This document shows, piece by piece, positions 17,996 to 27,295 of a stretch of DNA of 64,000 bases (the stretch's first letter is position 1; every line of letters begins with the position of its first letter). This DNA is from Clostridiales bacterium (GTDB lineage: Bacteria; Bacillota; Clostridia; Christensenellales; CAG-138), in contig SFCQ01000014.1 in NCBI GenBank assembly GCA_004558525.1, forward strand, positions 1 to 64,000. Direction: 5' to 3'. Both the position numbers and the translations under genes were made by a program. The notes below the pieces were generated by a model that did not search any database, was not told where the DNA came from, and saw only the letters and a list, made by a program, of their open reading frames with translations.

Positions 17996-18631
17996 ATGAT
18001 ATATAGATTTAGTGCGGCCATATATACTGAGGGTGGTCGCGCATTTATCAAGATACCATTTAATGTGTGGGACGAGACAGGCATAAAGGGGAATATTCCA
18101 TGCAGGGTGTCTATCCTTGGCCTCTCTTTTGAATGTAAACTTATTCCCAAGGGGAATGGAGATTATTTAATCCCTATAACAAAGAAAACGCTGTCGGCAC
18201 TTGAGTCTGAAGATGAATATGAAATTGAAATGGAACCGATTGAAACGCTATCGCGAATCAATCATGACAGCCCATATTCCAAGGAACATCCCATACGAAA
18301 AATAGACTGTATTGAAGCAATCCCCATTCAAGCCGGATTCTGTGCTCATTCCTGCGTTGCAATGCTTGCCGGTGTGCCCCTTTCCGATGTGGCCGTGCTT
18401 ATGGGAAAAGGTCACGCATCGTGGTCAAAAATATTGGAAGCATTGGACTATTATGGAATATCCTATGCGTCAAAGGCCGTTTATACCAAAGGTGGCTCAT
18501 ACCAATTGCCGCTGTGCTGCATAATAAATAACGACAATAGCTTTATACTTTGGTATAAGGGTTCCTTCTATGGTGTCACAGATGTTGACCCAAAGAAAAC
18601 AATAAGCTATATTGAAATATTTGTCGCTTGA
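17996..18631 (+). CDS. DUF1905-like domain fused to a C39-like cysteine-peptidase-type domain
   Basis: A 211-residue protein with two parts. Residues 1-80 resemble DUF1905, a small beta-barrel domain: F.A.I....G.AFI.IPF.V....G.KG..P..V.I.G..F...L.P.G.G.YL.PI.K. Residues about 100-211 look like a papain/C39-type fold: a Cys in AHSCVAMLAGVPLSDV, then ILEALDYYGI and a late FILWYKGSFYGVTDVDP. The His normally found before the FILW-like strand is replaced by Asn/Ser (NNDNSFILW), so catalysis may be lost or use another residue. No signal peptide. Codon use is more AT-rich than in the core genes. The fusion is unfamiliar to me. Confidence 0.6.
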   Translation: MIYRFSAAIYTEGGRAFIKIPFNVWDETGIKGNIPCRVSILGLSFECKLIPKGNGDYLIPITKKTLSALESEDEYEIEMEPIETLSRINHDSPYSKEHPIRKIDCIEAIPIQAGFCAHSCVAMLAGVPLSDVAVLMGKGHASWSKILEALDYYGISYASKAVYTKGGSYQLPLCCIINNDNSFILWYKGSFYGVTDVDPKKTISYIEIFVA

Positions 18632-18673
18632 CGATGAGAGAGGATTTCCGGTTTGTCGAACAGATACAAGGGC

Positions 18674-18888
18674 GCACTTCTATACGGGGTAATCCCGTAT
18701 GTGCATTTTGCGTCACTTCGTTCCGAACAAGGGACTGCATCCCTTGCGCCGCTTGGCGCCTATCCTCTTAAGGCAAAAGGCGTGACCACTTTCGTCACGC
18801 CCTTTGCATATTATATTCTCTTACGAACAACGCCCGAATGCCGGACTTTTTCGACATGCTGAGGCCATGCTTCGGTTGAAGCATGGCC
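18674..18888. repeat. Cluster of five tandem stem-loops
   Basis: Five consecutive inverted repeats occur in about 215 bp. (1) GCAC-ATACGGG / CCCGTAT-GTGC, 674-704 of this kb. (2) CAAGGGA / TCCCTTG, 728-746. (3) GCGCC / GGCGC, 746-759. (4) GCAAAAGGCGTGAC / GTCACGCCCTTTGC, 773-807. (5) GGCCATGCTTC / GAAGCATGGCC with a 4-nt loop, 863-888. The last two look like terminators usable from either strand. The 341-nt gap between 18631 and 18974 contains nothing else. A repeat terminus (GGACTTTTTCGAC, 18843-18855) lies just before the fifth hairpin. Confidence 0.65.
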
Positions 18889-18973
18889 TTTGCTGAGTCT
18901 CTAAATCACTTTGCTGAACGCTAAGCTTCACAGACACGTTAGTGCACAGCTGTCGTGCGCATGCCTTTCCTTT

Positions 18974-19693
18974 CTACGCCTGCTGCGTTGAAACAGATTG
19001 GCAGCGTTCAATAAAGCTTGCAAATATCCTGGCGTGTTCCTCAGAAATCGCACAGAGCGACTCCGGATGCCATTGAACGCCGACGATCATGCCATCTTCG
19101 CTTTCCACCGCCTCAATTATGCCATCCGGCGCAGTTGCCACAGCCTTGAGGCTGTCTGCAAGCGTTTTGACGGATTGATGATGGTAGCTGTTCACAAGCA
19201 TTTCCGTTTTTCCAATCATGTGGTATAAATGGCTGCCTTCTGCAATGGAGATGCTATGCGTCATTTCACCACGTGCAGCAGAGTCCTGGTAATGACATAT
19301 TTCATTTTTCGTCTGAGACGGAATATCCTGGTACAGCGTCCCGCCAAGGCTGACATTCAGAATCTGTATGCCGCGGCAGATTGCGAGAATCGGTTTGTTC
19401 TGCCGTATCGCTGCCTGAATCATCTCAATTTCATATATATCATTTTTCCGGAACGTGCGAGTCACCTTCGGGTGCGGCTGCTCCCCATAGGAAAGCGGAG
19501 CTACGTCTGCGCCGCCGGGGATGATGATCCCATCCACAAGTGATACAAGCGTTTCCGGCGGTTCTGCCGGGTTTATTGGAAACTGAATCGGTATCCCACC
19601 AGCTCCAACTACAGCATTTATATAATTTGCTCCTGTTGCATAATGATTCTCTTTCGCCATAAAGCGGCTTATCACGCCAATCTTCGGTTTCAC
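18974..19693 (-). CDS. Gamma-glutamyl-gamma-aminobutyrate hydrolase family (PuuD-like class I amidotransferase)
   Basis: A 239-residue class I glutamine-amidotransferase-fold hydrolase. The nucleophile elbow is PILAICRGIQILNV (catalytic Cys) and the His-Glu pair is in VQWHPESL. Early IIPGGADV and QPHP segments fit the PuuD group, which cleaves gamma-glutamyl amide bonds. It starts with GTG, with GGGAG about 11 nt upstream, and follows the aminopeptidase by 20 nt. As the last gene of the peptide island it could cleave gamma-glutamyl peptides that ordinary peptidases do not; this is inference from context. Confidence 0.87.
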   Translation of the reverse strand: MKPKIGVISRFMAKENHYATGANYINAVVGAGGIPIQFPINPAEPPETLVSLVDGIIIPGGADVAPLSYGEQPHPKVTRTFRKNDIYEIEMIQAAIRQNKPILAICRGIQILNVSLGGTLYQDIPSQTKNEICHYQDSAARGEMTHSISIAEGSHLYHMIGKTEMLVNSYHHQSVKTLADSLKAVATAPDGIIEAVESEDGMIVGVQWHPESLCAISEEHARIFASFIERCQSVSTQQA

Positions 19694-19713
19694 TTCTTAT
19701 TTCACTCCCTTTC

Positions 19714-21192
19714 CTATGTTTTTAAGTATTGCGGTAATTCCCTGGCAAGATAAAACAGCAATGCCGCACCGTAGCCCGTCGCGCCGGTCGTAGTGAACGC
19801 AGGCGGTTCCGCCCGGAAATTGACACCCGCCATGTCAATATGTATCCAACGCTTTTTCTCCACAAATTCCTGCAAAAACAGTCCGCCCAAGATGCAGCCT
19901 CCGCCATCAGTTGTTGCACCGGAAGCGTTCTTTATATCCGCTACTGCGGAATTCAGGCAGGATTGCATCTCTTCGTCCGCATCCAAGCGCCAAACTTTTT
20001 CACTGGAACTGTATGCTGCTTTCTGCAAGGCAGTATACAGCGCATCGTCATTGGATATGACGGCAGAGCTGTATTTGCCCACTGCCGCCTTTGCCGCGCC
20101 AGTAAGCGTGGCGATATCAACAATGACATCACACCCTTCCTTCCGGATGGCATATGTGATTGCATCCGCCAATGTCAGCCGGCCTTCCGCATCCGTGTTC
20201 GTAACCTCTATGCTTTTGCCTGCCATTGAACCAATGATGTCGCCCGGCACATAAGAATCATAAGAAAGCTTATTTTCGCAGGCTGCAACAACACCGATGA
20301 TATTGACCGGAAGCTTTTGGCGTGCGATGGCGCTCATTGCTCCGATCACAGCTGCCGCGCCGCCCATATCATCGAACATGTTTTTCATATTGGCATTGCT
20401 TTTAAGGCTGTATCCTCCGCTGTCATAGACAAGCCCCTTGCCAACATAGCCAACAACAGGCGCATCACCGCCCTGTAAATACCGCATCACGATAAGAGCC
20501 GGAGGCGTATTCTTTGCGCCGCGCGCTACTGAGAGGAAACTATCCATCCCCAGCGCTTCGATCTGCGGCTGTTCCAATATCTCTGTTGAAAACCCGCACT
20601 CTGCCCCAAGTTTTGCCGCATCTTCCGCAAGGCTGTGCGGCGTCTGGAAGCTTGCGGGCTGGTTGCACAGCGTACGCGCTATCACCGTACCTTCTGCGCA
20701 GTCTATTGCGGCCTGCATACGGTCATTTAGCCCCGTATGCTCGCTCACAAAACAAACCTCCCGAAAAGCCTTTACCTTTGGGTTGTTTTTGCGCCCGGTA
20801 TTTGCGTAATTCACAAGCAACGGAAGACGGCCGACGGTCTCGAATAAGTCCGCATCTTCGCATAAGGCAGGCAGATTATCAAGCGCTACCGCAACGCACT
20901 CTGCGCCTGCGTCTTTGCACATGCGGAACGCTTTTGCCGCATTGAGATAAAGCTTCCGGGGCATGAGCGGCATTTCGCCAAAGCCTGAAAAAACCAGCTG
21001 GATCAGCTTGCCCGCAACGGGAACCATGAGCGCCTTGACTTCCCCTGCGCCGGCTTGAAAATGCCGTTCCAACGCAAGATCAATGGCGTCATCCAATTCT
21101 TTGCCAAGAGAAATATGCCGCTTTGCCGGAGAAGCAAACGGCAGAATATACGCATCAGCCGATGGAAACACATTGCAAATCGTTTGTTTCAT
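19714..21192 (-). CDS. Leucyl aminopeptidase, M17 family (PepA-like)
   Basis: A 492-residue cytosolic metallo-aminopeptidase. The family signature NTDAEGRL and the metal/active-site segment VGKGLVYDSGGYSLKS...M.DDMGGAAAV are intact, as are a YDSYVPGDI loop and an ASGATTDGGGCILGG segment near the end. It would release N-terminal residues from imported peptides. Its ATG overlaps the oppF stop as ATGA, so uptake and cleavage are translationally coupled. Ile is often ATC here, unlike the core genes. Confidence 0.93.
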   Translation of the reverse strand: MKQTICNVFPSADAYILPFASPAKRHISLGKELDDAIDLALERHFQAGAGEVKALMVPVAGKLIQLVFSGFGEMPLMPRKLYLNAAKAFRMCKDAGAECVAVALDNLPALCEDADLFETVGRLPLLVNYANTGRKNNPKVKAFREVCFVSEHTGLNDRMQAAIDCAEGTVIARTLCNQPASFQTPHSLAEDAAKLGAECGFSTEILEQPQIEALGMDSFLSVARGAKNTPPALIVMRYLQGGDAPVVGYVGKGLVYDSGGYSLKSNANMKNMFDDMGGAAAVIGAMSAIARQKLPVNIIGVVAACENKLSYDSYVPGDIIGSMAGKSIEVTNTDAEGRLTLADAITYAIRKEGCDVIVDIATLTGAAKAAVGKYSSAVISNDDALYTALQKAAYSSSEKVWRLDADEEMQSCLNSAVADIKNASGATTDGGGCILGGLFLQEFVEKKRWIHIDMAGVNFRAEPPAFTTTGATGYGAALLFYLARELPQYLKT

Positions 21193-22133
21193 TTTACTCC
21201 AATCTCCTTACGGTATTCGGTAGCCTCTTCTTTGTTTGCAAGCACAAAATGATCCTCTTCCAATTCGATCCATTCAGGCGGATCATTCTCATACCTGTGG
21301 CAGGACGGATCATAAGTCAAAACGGTCCTCTTGCGCTCAATCAAAGGATCCGGCTGCGGGATAGCAGAAAGCAGCGCCTTGGTGTAAGGATGCAGCGGAT
21401 GCTCAAAAAGCTGTTCTGTCTTTGCAAGCTCTACAAGCCGGCCTTTATGTATGACGGCCAAACGGTTTGTAATATAGCGCATCACGGACAGGTCATGCGC
21501 AATAAACAAGTAAGTCAGCCCATATTCCATCTGCAGATCAGCCAGCAGGTTCAGCACCTGCGCACGGATCGAAACATCCAGCGCAGAAATCGGCTCGTCT
21601 GCAATGATAAGTTCCGGCTGCATCACAAGTACGCGGGCAATTCCGATGCGCTGCCGTTGGCCGCCCGAAAATTCATGCGGAAAACGCGTTGCAAATTCCG
21701 GCGGAAGTCCCACATCCATCAGAGCTTTGCTTACAATCCGCTTGCGCTCCTCTTCCGAAGAAAAGTTCTTAAGATTATATAGCCCCTCGGACACGATATA
21801 ATCCACCTTTGCGCGTTCGTTGAGCGAAGCCATCGGGTCCTGGAATATCATCTGTATCTTATGGACGATCTCACGATCGAGCTGCTTGCTGATCTTGCCG
21901 CTGATTCTTTCCCCATGGTAGCGGATTTCGCCCGATGCTACCTCATTGATGCGAATTATCGACCGGCCAATCGTGGTTTTGCCCGATCCGGATTCCCCCA
22001 CAAGGCCAAATGTTTCGCCTTTGTAAATGTCAAAGCTGACCCCTTTTATCGCTTCAAAGGCGCGCTTCCCTTTTCCGAACACAACATGAAGGTCCTTGAC
22101 TTCCAACAATTTCTCCCGTGTCTGCTCAGGCAT
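21189..22133 (-). CDS. oppF: Oligopeptide ABC transporter ATP-binding protein OppF
   Basis: A 314-residue ABC ATPase of the peptide/nickel class. Walker A GESGSGKTT, Q-loop FQDP, signature FSGGQRQR, Walker B LIIADEP and the H-loop His are present. The C-terminal oligopeptide/dipeptide extension HPLHPYTKALLSAIPQPDP is typical of OppF/DppF. It overlaps oppD by 8 nt and pepA by 4 nt. It pairs with OppD to power import. Confidence 0.95.
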   Translation of the reverse strand: MPEQTREKLLEVKDLHVVFGKGKRAFEAIKGVSFDIYKGETFGLVGESGSGKTTIGRSIIRINEVASGEIRYHGERISGKISKQLDREIVHKIQMIFQDPMASLNERAKVDYIVSEGLYNLKNFSSEEERKRIVSKALMDVGLPPEFATRFPHEFSGGQRQRIGIARVLVMQPELIIADEPISALDVSIRAQVLNLLADLQMEYGLTYLFIAHDLSVMRYITNRLAVIHKGRLVELAKTEQLFEHPLHPYTKALLSAIPQPDPLIERKRTVLTYDPSCHRYENDPPEWIELEEDHFVLANKEEATEYRKEIGVK

Positions 22134-23184
22134 TTTCTTGCTCCTCCTTCCACTTTTCCATCATCCGTTTGATCGTATCGGGCGGATCCATTTTAGGAGC
22201 ACGTGGATCCAGCAACCAGGTTTTTGCATAATGCGTCGGGGAAACCTCAAAGTACGGCGGCCGTATCAGAAAATCTATGTTGAGAGCCTGTGGGTTGCGG
22301 GGTGCAAAGGCATCTCCCTGGATTTCTTTGAAAAGATTCGGCGGCGTCCCCTTGATTGAATAAAGCGGTTCTCCTTTGATTCCCAGTTGCGGAAGGGAAG
22401 ACAGCAGCGCCCATGTATATGGATGTTTCGCATTGTAGAATATCTCGTCACAAGTGCCGATTTCTATAATGTCTCCTGCGTACATAACAGCAATCCGGCT
22501 TGCGACTTTAGCTACAACGCCAAGATCGTGCGTAATGTAGATAATCGTCAGGTTATGCTTCTTCTGCAAGCTGCGCAAAAGCTCAATGATCTGCGCCTGA
22601 ATGGTCACATCCAGAGCCGTGGTCGGCTCATCGCAGATCAGTATCTCCGGCTTACAGGCAATGGCCGTTGCGATCACTGCACGCTGCCGCATTCCTCCTG
22701 AAAATTCATGCGGGTATTGTTTATAGCGCCGCTCGGGCTCCTGGATTCCAACATCCGTCAGTATCTCAATCGTCTTCTGCTTTGCCGCATTTCCTTTCAG
22801 GTTCTGATGCAGCTCCAATGCTTCCTGAATCTGCTTTCCCACTGTTTTGAGAGGATTCAGGCTTGTCATTGGGTCTTGAAAGACCATGGCGATCTCTCTG
22901 CCACGTATCTTCAGCCAGTCTTTTTCCTTTGTGAATTTGGCCAGGTCCATGCCTTTATAGAGGACTTCTCCCGCTGTTACCCTGCCGTTTTTATCGAGCA
23001 TTCCCATGAAAGTCTTCGTAAAAACCGACTTTCCCGATCCTGACTCTCCGACTATGGCAAGGCTCTCTCCTTTGTATAAATCGAGAGAAATTCCCCGAAT
23101 TGCCGTCAGCGTTTGCCCGCGCAATTTGAATTGCACTTCCAAATCCTTTACAGAGAGGATTTTTTCATTATATGCAAATTGCAT
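22126..23184 (-). CDS. oppD: Oligopeptide ABC transporter ATP-binding protein OppD
   Basis: A 352-residue ABC ATPase. Walker A GESGSGKS, FQDPMTSLNP, signature FSGGMRQR, Walker B LICDEPTTALD and the C-terminal HPYTWALLSSLPQLG extension identify the OppD/DppD type. The late segment after about 300 lacks the usual Cys cluster of Fe-S-bearing OppD proteins. I choose ATG at 23184 because AGGAG lies 8 nt upstream; a frame running to 23208 starts before that site. Confidence 0.94.
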   Translation of the reverse strand: MQFAYNEKILSVKDLEVQFKLRGQTLTAIRGISLDLYKGESLAIVGESGSGKSVFTKTFMGMLDKNGRVTAGEVLYKGMDLAKFTKEKDWLKIRGREIAMVFQDPMTSLNPLKTVGKQIQEALELHQNLKGNAAKQKTIEILTDVGIQEPERRYKQYPHEFSGGMRQRAVIATAIACKPEILICDEPTTALDVTIQAQIIELLRSLQKKHNLTIIYITHDLGVVAKVASRIAVMYAGDIIEIGTCDEIFYNAKHPYTWALLSSLPQLGIKGEPLYSIKGTPPNLFKEIQGDAFAPRNPQALNIDFLIRPPYFEVSPTHYAKTWLLDPRAPKMDPPDTIKRMMEKWKEEQENA

Positions 23185-23204
23185 TTTCTTTTCTCCTCTC
23201 CTAA

Positions 23205-24182
23205 TCATACATGGTTTTTGGGATCAGCTGCATCTGCAAAGGCGTTGCCGATAACATAAAAGGATATTGTGATCAGCGAAAGCACGATTGCAGGGAAAAT
23301 GATCTGATAACGGGAACTCGCGCTCATCATTACGATACGCCCTTCGTTGATCAGATTTCCCAAGGAAGGGATCGTTACAGGAAGGCCAAGACCGATATAA
23401 GTCAGGAACACTTCACCGCTGATCGCAGCAGGGATAGCCAATGAAATGCGCAGCATAATTACGGATACCAAATACGGCAGAAGGTTTTTCGTGATCATTC
23501 TGCGCGTGGGAGTGCCAAGGCAGCGCGACGCAAGATTGTACTCCCTATCGCGGATGATTACAATCTGGTTCCGAATAAAACGGGACATCGGCAACCAACC
23601 AAGCACGCACATGGAGAAGATCATCGTTCCCACTCCGGGGCTGAGGATATATGTGAACAGAATCATCACAATGCTGTTCGGAATGTTGTGCAGCACATTG
23701 TAGATCTCGGTGAGCACACGGTCCGCACGCCGGACATACCCCCAGATTGCACCGATCACAATGCCTACGATAGCCCGCAAAAGGCCAACAATAACACCGA
23801 TCATCAAAGATGTCCGTGTCCCGCTCCAGATTCGCGCCCAGAGATCCTGCCCTGTGGAATTTGTTCCGAACCAGAATTCAGAATCCGGCCGATGGTTCAT
23901 GTCCGGTGCAGTGCCGACCCAAAAAACCTCATTTGGATTCCTTTGGTTGGGAAGCAGAGGCTGAATGATTGTAAACAGCAGCATTGCTCCCAAAAGGCAT
24001 AAGAAGAAAATCGCTATTTTGTTTTTGGTAAAAGAACGCCATGTGGAGCGCCAATACGAATAGTTTGAATAGCCTCCCTGTTCCGCCTCATTCGCATCAT
24101 ATTCAGCCTGCTGGAACAGCATATTCTGGTCGTACTGCGCGATCTGCGCTTCAATACTCTTTTCCAGTTTTACCTGTTTCAT
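23205..24182 (-). CDS. oppC: Oligopeptide ABC transporter permease OppC
   Basis: A 325-residue inner-membrane permease. The N-terminal cytoplasmic segment has a SYWRSTWRSFTKNKIA entry, followed by six helices. The EAA-like loop runs through ASRCLGTPTRRMITKNLLPYL. The GTNSTGQDLWARIWSGTRTSL motif is highly characteristic of OppC/DppC. It shares one nucleotide with oppB and is 20 nt from oppD. Confidence 0.94.
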   Translation of the reverse strand: MKQVKLEKSIEAQIAQYDQNMLFQQAEYDANEAEQGGYSNYSYWRSTWRSFTKNKIAIFFLCLLGAMLLFTIIQPLLPNQRNPNEVFWVGTAPDMNHRPDSEFWFGTNSTGQDLWARIWSGTRTSLMIGVIVGLLRAIVGIVIGAIWGYVRRADRVLTEIYNVLHNIPNSIVMILFTYILSPGVGTMIFSMCVLGWLPMSRFIRNQIVIIRDREYNLASRCLGTPTRRMITKNLLPYLVSVIMLRISLAIPAAISGEVFLTYIGLGLPVTIPSLGNLINEGRIVMMSASSRYQIIFPAIVLSLITISFYVIGNAFADAADPKNHV

Positions 24183-25129
24183 TATCGGCTGCCTCCTTTT
24201 CGACTAAGCTTTATTCTCGGATCGCACACCGCCATGAGCAGATCGCCCAACAGCAAGCCCAAAATACCGATGCTGGAATAAATCAGCACAAGCGCCTGAA
24301 CCAACGGGTTATCCTGCTTCTGAATCGCAGCGATCAGCAATCCGCCCATACCAGGTATGGAAAACAGGGATTCAACATATAGCGAACCCGAGATCGTATA
24401 AAGAATATTGGCTGGCAGATTCTGCGCCATCGGGACAAATGCATTGCGCATCACGTGGCGGAACATCAGCTTGCGGTTGGACATACCTTTGGCGCGGGCA
24501 AAGCTGATATAGTCCTTCGTCATCTGGTCCAGCATATAGCGACGGATCCACATTGCATAGCTGGCTATGCCGCTGAGCGACATGCTCACCGCCGGCAATA
24601 TCCAGGATACCGGGTTATATTCATCGTAAAGGATCGGCAAATGCAGGATATCGGAAATATAAAGCTGTATGAATAGATAATACACAGCCGCAGGAACCGC
24701 ATTGATAAAAACTACGTACCCGTTTCCGATAATATCCGGCAGTTTATGCGGGAATCGTGCCATGAGCGTGCCAAGAGCAAGCCCGACGATCAGCGAAATA
24801 CCAACGGAAGCAAGCCCAAAGGGCACAGAATATGGAATCTTCTGCGCGATGATTTTGCTCACCTCAACATGCGGTCGAAACACGACTGATTCACCAAAGT
24901 CGCCCGAAAGAATCTGGCGATAAAAACGGAACAACTGTACGGGAATCGGATCGCGTAAACCCATGGCTTTCAGCGCAACCTCAATCTGCTCTGCATCCAT
25001 CTTGTCATATTCATCCGCATCAAAATAACCGGTCTCCGGCATCAATCGCATCAGAAGGAACACAACTGTCGCGATGATGAAGAGGGTGACGACAGATAGA
25101 AGCAGGCGTTTCAATATGTACTTCAGCAT
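24182..25129 (-). CDS. oppB: Oligopeptide ABC transporter permease OppB
   Basis: A 315-residue inner-membrane permease with an N-terminal helix (LKRLLLSVVTLFIIATVVFLL) and five further helices. The DPIPVQLFRFYRQILSGDFGES segment and the EAA loop YISFARAKGMSNRKLMFRHVMRNA mark OppB/DppB. It forms the translocation pore with OppC. It is 114 nt from oppA, with a hairpin in between that could set different protein levels. Confidence 0.94.
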   Translation of the reverse strand: MLKYILKRLLLSVVTLFIIATVVFLLMRLMPETGYFDADEYDKMDAEQIEVALKAMGLRDPIPVQLFRFYRQILSGDFGESVVFRPHVEVSKIIAQKIPYSVPFGLASVGISLIVGLALGTLMARFPHKLPDIIGNGYVVFINAVPAAVYYLFIQLYISDILHLPILYDEYNPVSWILPAVSMSLSGIASYAMWIRRYMLDQMTKDYISFARAKGMSNRKLMFRHVMRNAFVPMAQNLPANILYTISGSLYVESLFSIPGMGGLLIAAIQKQDNPLVQALVLIYSSIGILGLLLGDLLMAVCDPRIKLSRKGGSR

Positions 25130-25162
25130 AATGAGACCCCGATCTTTCTCTATTTTGGATTC

Positions 25163-25189
25163 TGGGGAGGCAGAGATACCACCTCCCCA
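25163..25189 (-). other. Stem-loop between oppA and oppB
   Basis: TGGGGAGG (25163-25170) and CCTCCCCA (25182-25189) form an 8-bp stem. It lies in the 114-nt gap after oppA with no U-run, so it more likely protects the 3' end of the abundant oppA message or attenuates partially than fully terminates. Such an element is common after binding-protein genes. Confidence 0.5.
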
Positions 25190-25243
25190 ACATGTCAGTT
25201 AATATATGCTTAACTTACCTGTAGTTTTATGGATATGCAGAGC

Positions 25244-27190
25244 TTATTTTCCTGCCTCCGCTGCAGCAAGCCTCGCTTGCGTGCGGGCTTCGATGTATGC
25301 CGCCTGCGCTTGTGCATATTCCTCAAGGCTCATGGAATGATCCATAACCACAGCTCCTTTCAGCTTACGCAAACCATATTCGCCCATCTGGCTGGTCCAC
25401 CCGGAGAACGGATCAAGTTTGCTTGCCTGATAGCCGCCGGCAGACTTATAGGCAGGAATGACGAAAGCTTCATCCAGCAGGAATTTCTCTGCCGCAGCAA
25501 AGGCTTCATAACGTGCCGCCAAATCGTTTACAATGGCGTTTGCCTCAAGCGCCATCTTCTCAAACGTACCATACCCGAGCGCCTCGTCGTAGTATTCCGT
25601 TGCAAGGTAGATGCATCCCCAGTTTTTGCCAATACTGGTAACAAGCAGCGGATCGAATGCGCTCATCGGGTCAGCATAATCCGCGCCCCAGCCAAGCTCA
25701 ATCATCGACCACTTGCCGGGGTTACGCACTTCTGCATTGAAGCTGCTTCCGGAGTAGCCAATCAGTATGATGTCGATGAAGTCCGTGCCGAGCACGCCTT
25801 CCATTTGCTGTTCAACGACCTGTACGCGCTTTGTCGTCGCATTGTTGCTGACGTTGTACGGCATCGTTATCTGGATCGGGAAAGTAACTTTTCCAGTCAG
25901 TTCCGCAATGGCTGCTTCTTTGAATTTGAGCGCTTCATCCGCATTGAAGAGATTCGCCTGTTTGGAGTACTCGTCCAGCCCGCTCATCTCAAGATAGTCC
26001 GTATCGCCAACCGTTACAAGACCCGGGCGGGTATAAGTGTTAAGCACTTTTTCCTGATACGTATATGCATCAAGGGTCATCGTTGCAGCATAACGGTCAT
26101 AGGCATAGAACATTGCCTTGCGGAAATTGGTGTTGTTTACAGCCGTGAGCCAATCATTCGGGGCGTATTCTTCTTCATAGGTCGGGTTGAAGTTGAATGC
26201 CATCCAATAGGACATGTTGGTGTATTGTGCACGGTGAACCTGCTTCCAAAGCTCAGGGTCGGCCTTCCACTCTTCAATAATGTCTGTGCCAAGCGAAACC
26301 TTGTCCGTTTCCCCGCGCAAATACAGCTCAGGGCCGTTTGCAGATGCTTCTTTGTTGTACTTGTACTTAATCGCACGAATGGAAATAATATCTTTGTTCC
26401 AATAATTCTCGTTCATTTCAAGTACACGCTGATATTCCGGCTCGAATGTCTTCAGAATATACGCACCGCAATAGAGCAGCGTATCGTTGCTCGTGCCAAA
26501 CTTCTCGCCGCATTCGGCAAGGAAATCTGCCTGCGCGGGGAACCAGACATTGTTGGACACCATTTTAAGGAAGTACGGCACGGGCTGCAGCAGCGTGTAT
26601 TCTACGGTGTAATCATCCAGAGCCTTGATCCCAACGGTGGAAAAATCGGTCGTCTCACCGTCATAATACTCCTTTGCGCCAGCAATGTTGTTATACCAGG
26701 TATTTGCAACCTTTGAAGCATTCGCGGCATTCAGTATCCATTCTGCCGCAGCGACAAAATCCTGTGCTTTCAGTTCCGCATACTCATCGCCATCGCAGGT
26801 ATACCACATAATACCCTGTTTCAAATGGAAGGTATAAACGGTTGCATCATCAGAAACCTCCCAGTGCGTTGCAAGGCAGGGGCGCATGATGCCATATTGG
26901 TCATGTTCTACAAGGCTGTCAACGCAGAGGCCGCCCAAAACAGCAACGGCCGTCGCTGTCGTGCTCAAATAGTTCAGCGTGCTCAATTCAGAGGAATACA
27001 CTTCGGTATAGGTGGTGTACTCTACGGGTTTCTTCACTTCTTCAGGCGGCTGATTCTCGTTGTTGTTTCCAGCCTGTGTTGTCGCGGGATCGTTGTTCGG
27101 ATTCTGTTGTGTTCTTCCCGGCTTTGCGCATGCAACAAGCGAAAACGCAATTACAATCACCAGAAACATACTTAAGAGTTTCCTGTACAT
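25244..27190 (-). CDS. oppA: Oligopeptide-binding lipoprotein OppA (SBP_bac_5 family)
   Basis: A 648-residue substrate-binding lipoprotein. The signal peptide ends in SLVAC (lipobox), followed by an Asn/Gln/Glu-rich spacer and the solute-binding family 5 domain, with YTFHLKQGI.W and LRKAMFYAYDRYA-like landmarks. It is somewhat longer than typical OppA proteins. I choose ATG at 27190, where AGGAGGAG lies 4 nt upstream. It is first in the transport operon and is preceded by a clear sigma-54 promoter at 27280-27295. Peptide-length preference cannot be read from the sequence. Confidence 0.93.
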   Translation of the reverse strand: MYRKLLSMFLVIVIAFSLVACAKPGRTQQNPNNDPATTQAGNNNENQPPEEVKKPVEYTTYTEVYSSELSTLNYLSTTATAVAVLGGLCVDSLVEHDQYGIMRPCLATHWEVSDDATVYTFHLKQGIMWYTCDGDEYAELKAQDFVAAAEWILNAANASKVANTWYNNIAGAKEYYDGETTDFSTVGIKALDDYTVEYTLLQPVPYFLKMVSNNVWFPAQADFLAECGEKFGTSNDTLLYCGAYILKTFEPEYQRVLEMNENYWNKDIISIRAIKYKYNKEASANGPELYLRGETDKVSLGTDIIEEWKADPELWKQVHRAQYTNMSYWMAFNFNPTYEEEYAPNDWLTAVNNTNFRKAMFYAYDRYAATMTLDAYTYQEKVLNTYTRPGLVTVGDTDYLEMSGLDEYSKQANLFNADEALKFKEAAIAELTGKVTFPIQITMPYNVSNNATTKRVQVVEQQMEGVLGTDFIDIILIGYSGSSFNAEVRNPGKWSMIELGWGADYADPMSAFDPLLVTSIGKNWGCIYLATEYYDEALGYGTFEKMALEANAIVNDLAARYEAFAAAEKFLLDEAFVIPAYKSAGGYQASKLDPFSGWTSQMGEYGLRKLKGAVVMDHSMSLEEYAQAQAAYIEARTQARLAAAEAGK

Positions 27191-27279
27191 AGTTCTCCTC
27201 CTCAAATTGTTTTTTATTAGTAGACGAGATAGCATATGCCTTACAAAGCATTTGCCGTTTCTTCTTACCCCTTATATAC

Positions 27280-27295
27280 GCGAAATCTGTGCCAA
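27280..27295 (-). promoter_or_regulatory. Sigma-54 (-24/-12) promoter of the opp operon
   Basis: The minus strand reads TTGGCACAGATTTCGCG; the invariant GG (27293-27292) and GC (27281-27280) are separated by exactly 10 nt. The -24 half TTGGCAC is a full match to consensus; the -12 half is TTCGC instead of TTGC. The start of transcription would be near 27268, about 78 nt before oppA. rpoN and a sigma-54 activator lie immediately upstream on the same strand. Confidence 0.8.

Noticed and set aside
18674..18888. CRISPR array
   Set aside because: The repeated structures are different hairpins, not identical direct repeats with regular spacers, and no cas gene is present.
25229..26716. 495-codon open frame on the plus strand across oppA
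   Set aside because: It is antisense to a clear OppA coding region, has no recognisable domain, and its composition (many Arg, Cys and His) is that of a shadow frame.
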